This document shows positions 6,954 through 9,079 of a stretch of DNA of 9,079 bases, one piece after another; the first letter of the stretch is position 1; every line of letters begins with the position of its first letter. The translations under genes were made by a program, and so were the position numbers. A model generated the notes under the pieces. It worked only from the letters and a program-made list of their open reading frames with translations, did not search any database and had not been told where the DNA came from. This stretch comes from Oscillospiraceae bacterium. GTDB lineage: Bacteria; Bacillota; Clostridia; Oscillospirales; Ruminococcaceae. The DNA is taken from the NCBI GenBank assembly GCA_900762805.1, contig CAAFHY010000223.1:1-9079 (forward strand). Reading direction: 5' to 3'.

Positions 6954-8618
6954 ATGCTCAGACAGCTTAGCATTGAAAATGTGGCCGTGATCGAGCGCGC
7001 CGACATCGAATTTCAGCGCGGGCTCAATGTACTTACCGGCGAGACGGGCGCCGGAAAATCTATCCTTATCGATTCGATCAACGCCATCCTCGGCAACCGC
7101 ACCTCGCGGGAGATCGTCCGTTCGGGCGCTGAGCGCGCTGTCATCTGGGCGCAGTTCGACGATTTATCTCCGGCTGTGCAGGCGCAGCTGGCTGACGGCG
7201 GCTACCCCTATGACGGCTCGCTGCTGCTCTACCGCGAGGTCACGGCTGACGGCAAAAGCATCTGCCGCGTCAACAGCCGGCCGGCCACCGCTGCCATCGT
7301 GCGGGAGATCTGCACCAATCTTGTCAACATCCATGGCCAGCACGACAATCAGTCGCTGCTTGATCCGACCCGGCATATCGATATCCTCGACACCTTCGGC
7401 GAGCTGGAAAAGCCGCTGGCCGAGTACAACGCGCTCTATCGCCGCCTGGTGCAGCTAAAGCACGAGCTGGATTCCCTGACGACCGACGACACGGAAAAGG
7501 AGCGCCGGCTCGAACTGCTGCGCTATCAGGCAGACGAGATCGACAAGGCCCAATTGACAGACGGCGAGGAGGAGCAGCTTGAGGAGCTGCGCACCCGCAT
7601 CCGAAACAGTGAAAAGCTGGCCGAGGCCATCGGCGGCGCCTGCTCGCTTATTGAGGGGAACGACGATTTTGAGGGCTGCGCCGCTTCTGTGTTTGACGCC
7701 TCGCGCATGCTGCAGGCCGTTACACAGGCCGACCCTGCGCTGGAGCCGGCGGCTGCCAAGCTGTCGGAGATATATTACACCCTCGGCGATCTTTCCTCCG
7801 ATTTGCGCGAGATGCTCTCGCGCCTCGATTTTGACCGCGAGACGGCCGATCAGACCGAGGAGCGTCTTGATCTTATCTACACACTCAAACGCAAGTACGG
7901 CCCGACTGTCGCCGATATCCTTGCCTTTGCCGACGATGCCCGCCGGCAGATCGGAAGCATCGAAACCAGCGACGAGCGGCGGGCCGAGCTGGCCGCCGAA
8001 TACAAAAGCCAGCTGACCGCCGCTCGTGAAAAGGCCGATCGCCTGACCGAGCTGCGCCGCGCAGCCTTTGGACGCTTCTGCGAGCTGATCCTTGACGAGC
8101 TGCGTTTTCTGAATATGCCGGGCGTTTCGCTGGCGCTCGATATGCAGAAGGGTCCGCTCGGCCGCAAGGGGCAGGATACGCTGCAATTTCTCATTTCGAC
8201 CAATCCGGGCGAGCAGCCCAAGCCGCTGTCGCGCATTGCGTCTGGCGGTGAGCTTTCCCGCATCATGCTGGCCATCAAAAACGTACTGGCCGACAAGGAT
8301 GAAATCGCTACACTCATCTTCGACGAGATCGACACCGGCGTTTCCGTCTGCGGCGCTCAGCGCATCGGTATGAAGCTCAAGCAGGCTTCACAGACGCGCC
8401 AGATCATCTGCGTAACACACTCGGCGCAGATCGCCGCCTATGCCGACAATCAGATGCTGATTGCCAAAAGTGTCCACGAGGGCCGCACCTTCACGACCGT
8501 CAAGACGCTGACAAGGCCGGAACGCGTCAATGAGCTGGCGCGCATCGTTTCCGGCGATGCCGTCACGGAGATCGCCCTTTCCAATGCAGACGAGATGCTC
8601 ACGCTGGCCGGAAACTGA
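6954..8618 (+). CDS. recN: DNA repair protein RecN (SMC-like ATPase)
   Basis: RecN is a cytosolic SMC-like ATPase recruited early to DNA double-strand breaks. The 554 residues match the family length. The N-terminal head has MLRQLSIENVAVIE and Walker A GETGAGKS (29-36), then NIHGQHDNQSLLDP (125-138). The middle (about 150-380) is rich in charged residues and predicts the coiled-coil arms, with a helical hinge near 225-300. The C-terminal head holds the ABC signature SGGELSR (430-436), Walker B TLIFDEID (453-460) and the switch His in CVTHSAQIAAYAD (486-498). After Walker B it reads DTGVSVCGAQ, where the family normally has DTGVSG. Its own ribosome binding site is weak (ACGGGT before 6947), suggesting coupling to argR 6 nt upstream. 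I saw no LexA/DinR-type operator before it. It is the last gene of the operon. Confidence 0.96.
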   Translation: MLRQLSIENVAVIERADIEFQRGLNVLTGETGAGKSILIDSINAILGNRTSREIVRSGAERAVIWAQFDDLSPAVQAQLADGGYPYDGSLLLYREVTADGKSICRVNSRPATAAIVREICTNLVNIHGQHDNQSLLDPTRHIDILDTFGELEKPLAEYNALYRRLVQLKHELDSLTTDDTEKERRLELLRYQADEIDKAQLTDGEEEQLEELRTRIRNSEKLAEAIGGACSLIEGNDDFEGCAASVFDASRMLQAVTQADPALEPAAAKLSEIYYTLGDLSSDLREMLSRLDFDRETADQTEERLDLIYTLKRKYGPTVADILAFADDARRQIGSIETSDERRAELAAEYKSQLTAAREKADRLTELRRAAFGRFCELILDELRFLNMPGVSLALDMQKGPLGRKGQDTLQFLISTNPGEQPKPLSRIASGGELSRIMLAIKNVLADKDEIATLIFDEIDTGVSVCGAQRIGMKLKQASQTRQIICVTHSAQIAAYADNQMLIAKSVHEGRTFTTVKTLTRPERVNELARIVSGDAVTEIALSNADEMLTLAGN

Positions 8619-8694
8619 GGATTGTTCTTACATGTCTTCCTTTGCCGGATGCGGCCGCAGCCTGCGGGCTGTCCGGCCGCTTGCTGCGCAGAGC

Positions 8695-8729
8695 CGCCGG
8701 GCAAAGCTGCTCCTTGCGGCGCCGTTTTT
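8695..8729 (+). terminator. Possible GC-rich terminator after recN
   Basis: CGCCG (8695-8699) can pair with CGGCG (8717-8721). The stem continues with CAA (8702-8704) against TTG (8714-8716) across a GG bulge. TTTTT follows at 8725-8729, but three bases separate stem and T-run, which weakens the call. It may act together with the terminator at 8768. Confidence 0.35.
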
Positions 8730-8767
8730 CATCTGTCCGGCGGAAATGCAGGGAGGCTTAGGAAATC

Positions 8768-8787
8768 AGCGCAATCATGCGCTTTTT
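8768..8787 (+). terminator. Intrinsic terminator of the operon
   Basis: AGCGCA (8768-8773) pairs perfectly with TGCGCT (8778-8783) around the tetraloop ATCA, and the stem runs directly into TTTTT (8783-8787). The stem is short (5 GC-rich bp plus a closing A-T) but the arrangement is classic. It lies 150 nt past the recN stop and upstream of the next promoter, so it probably ends the long transcript. Confidence 0.65.
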
Positions 8788-8872
8788 CGGCTGTCCCGAA
8801 CGGAAAAGGCATGCCGAAGCGGCGCGCTTTGACAAAAAAACAGAAATATCCGCCTTTACTGCCGATTGCATA

Positions 8873-8901
8873 TTGAATTTTTCGCTGTAATCAGGTAGAA
8901 T
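8873..8901 (+). promoter_or_regulatory. Sigma-A-type promoter of the lipoprotein gene
   Basis: A -35 element TTGAAT (8873-8878) and a -10 element TAGAAT (8896-8901) are separated by exactly 17 nt; each has one mismatch-level departure from TTGACA/TATAAT or two at most. Transcription would start near 8907, leaving an untranslated leader of about 55 nt that holds three 13-bp repeats. The local drop to AT-rich sequence supports the call. The TTGACA at 8829-8834 has no matching -10 at 16-18 nt. Confidence 0.7.
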
Positions 8902-8913
8902 GATAATAGAATA

Positions 8914-8952
8914 TCGCATATCAAAATTGCATGTCAAAATCGCATATCAAAG
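8914..8952. repeat. Three tandem 13-bp repeats in the lipoprotein leader
   Basis: Units at 8914-8926, 8927-8939 and 8940-8952 fit the consensus TYGCATRTCAAAR with no spacer. Units 1 and 3 differ only at the last base; unit 2 differs from unit 1 at two bases. A degenerate fourth copy, TTGCATATTGAAT (8866-8878), matches 10 of 13 positions and covers the -35 element. The array lies between the predicted start of transcription and the ribosome binding site. It could be an operator array, an RNA-level element, or simple slippage. Confidence 0.8.
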
Positions 8953-8955
8953 AGG
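8951..8955 (+). promoter_or_regulatory. Shine-Dalgarno site of the lipoprotein gene
   Basis: AGAGG, followed by T, lies 8 nt before the ATG at 8964. It overlaps the last two bases of the third 13-bp repeat, so a factor bound on the repeats could block ribosome access. Confidence 0.75.
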
Positions 8956-8963
8956 TAGAATTT

Positions 8964-9079
8964 ATGAAAAAACTTGCTACGCTGCTCGTTCTGGTGCTGG
9001 CTGCTGCTTTGCTGCTTACCGGCTGCACGCCCAAAATGCCTGATGTGGAGGAGGCGGCTGCCATCGCCCGCCTGCTCCG
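8964..9079 (+). CDS. Putative lipoprotein, N-terminus only (runs off the window)
   Basis: Only the first 38 codons are present. They encode a textbook lipoprotein signal peptide: MKKLA positive start, a hydrophobic core of Leu/Val/Ala (residues 6-18), and the lipobox LTGC with the lipidated Cys at 21. The mature start CTPKMPDVEEAAAIARLL is acidic and has no recognisable domain. It would be exported, lipidated and held on the outer face of the cytoplasmic membrane. It has its own promoter and lies beyond the operon terminator, so it is a separate transcription unit. Function cannot be assigned from this fragment; substrate-binding proteins and small secreted proteins of unknown role both begin this way. 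It is not recognisable as SpoIVB, which would be the usual neighbour of recN in spore-formers. Confidence 0.85.
   Translation, partial: MKKLATLLVLVLAAALLLTGCTPKMPDVEEAAAIARLL

Larger units (their letters stand above)
8619..8963. other. 345-nt intergenic region after recN
   Basis: The first 210 nt are GC-rich and carry GC-rich inverted repeats, for example CAGCC (8658-8662) with GGCTG (8667-8671), plus two terminator candidates. The last 130 nt switch to AT-rich sequence holding a promoter and a repeat array. No open reading frame here has a recognisable product. The 66-codon frame from ATG 8632 to 8832 runs through the better terminator and is probably not a gene. Confidence 0.7.

Noticed and set aside
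8632..8832. 66-codon open frame after recN starting at ATG 8632
   Set aside because: The terminator at 8768-8787 lies inside it, the product is Arg/Ala-rich without recognisable features, and the other frames here are open too, as expected for GC-rich non-coding DNA.
8864..8895. Possible ARG box at the lipoprotein promoter (TATTGAAT)
   Set aside because: Only one half of the TGAATnnnnATTCA palindrome is seen, and the sequence is better explained as the -35 element and a degenerate 13-bp repeat.

Overview
The window is a GC-rich (roughly 60% by eye), densely packed stretch with every gene on the + strand. It reads as a chromosomal housekeeping operon of a Gram-positive, Clostridia-type bacterium, most likely a high-GC member of the Oscillospiraceae/Ruminococcaceae. 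That placement rests on gene order (asp23, nusB, ispA, dxs, tlyA, nadK, argR, recN is the classic Firmicutes arrangement), on strong AGGAGG-type ribosome binding sites, and on protein motifs. It was not tested by a database search.

Layout: Asp23/Gls24-family protein (15-374); a 50-nt gap with a hairpin plus short T-run; nusB (425-1225) with a long low-complexity C-terminal tail; a divergent TsaD/Kae1-family protein (1222-2151); ispA-type prenyl synthase (2154-3017); dxs (3019-4890); tlyA (4874-5677); nadK (5674-6498); argR (6495-6947); recN (6954-8618). From nusB to recN the genes are separated by no more than 6 nt or overlap. There are three ATGA stop/start overlaps and one 17-nt overlap, so the block is very probably one transcript with translational coupling. 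After recN comes a 345-nt non-coding stretch holding a good intrinsic terminator and a sigma-A-like promoter. That promoter is followed by three tandem 13-bp repeats and the first 38 codons of a lipoprotein gene that runs off the window.

Functionally the block mixes isoprenoid precursor synthesis (Dxs makes DXP; the IspA-type enzyme condenses IPP and DMAPP into farnesyl-type diphosphates), transcription and RNA work (NusB, TlyA), NADP supply (NadK), arginine control (ArgR) and DNA break repair (RecN). These are unrelated pathways held together by conserved synteny rather than one pathway.

No phage, insertion sequence, CRISPR array, tRNA or rRNA is visible, and I see no clear new multi-gene system. 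The departures from the textbook layout are: the TsaD-like gene sits where xseA/xseB would be expected; NusB carries a roughly 135-residue Ala-rich acidic tail; a terminator-like hairpin lies just ahead of nusB; the spoIVB/spo0A pair usual after recN in spore-formers is not next to it; and the lipoprotein promoter has a 13-bp repeat array.
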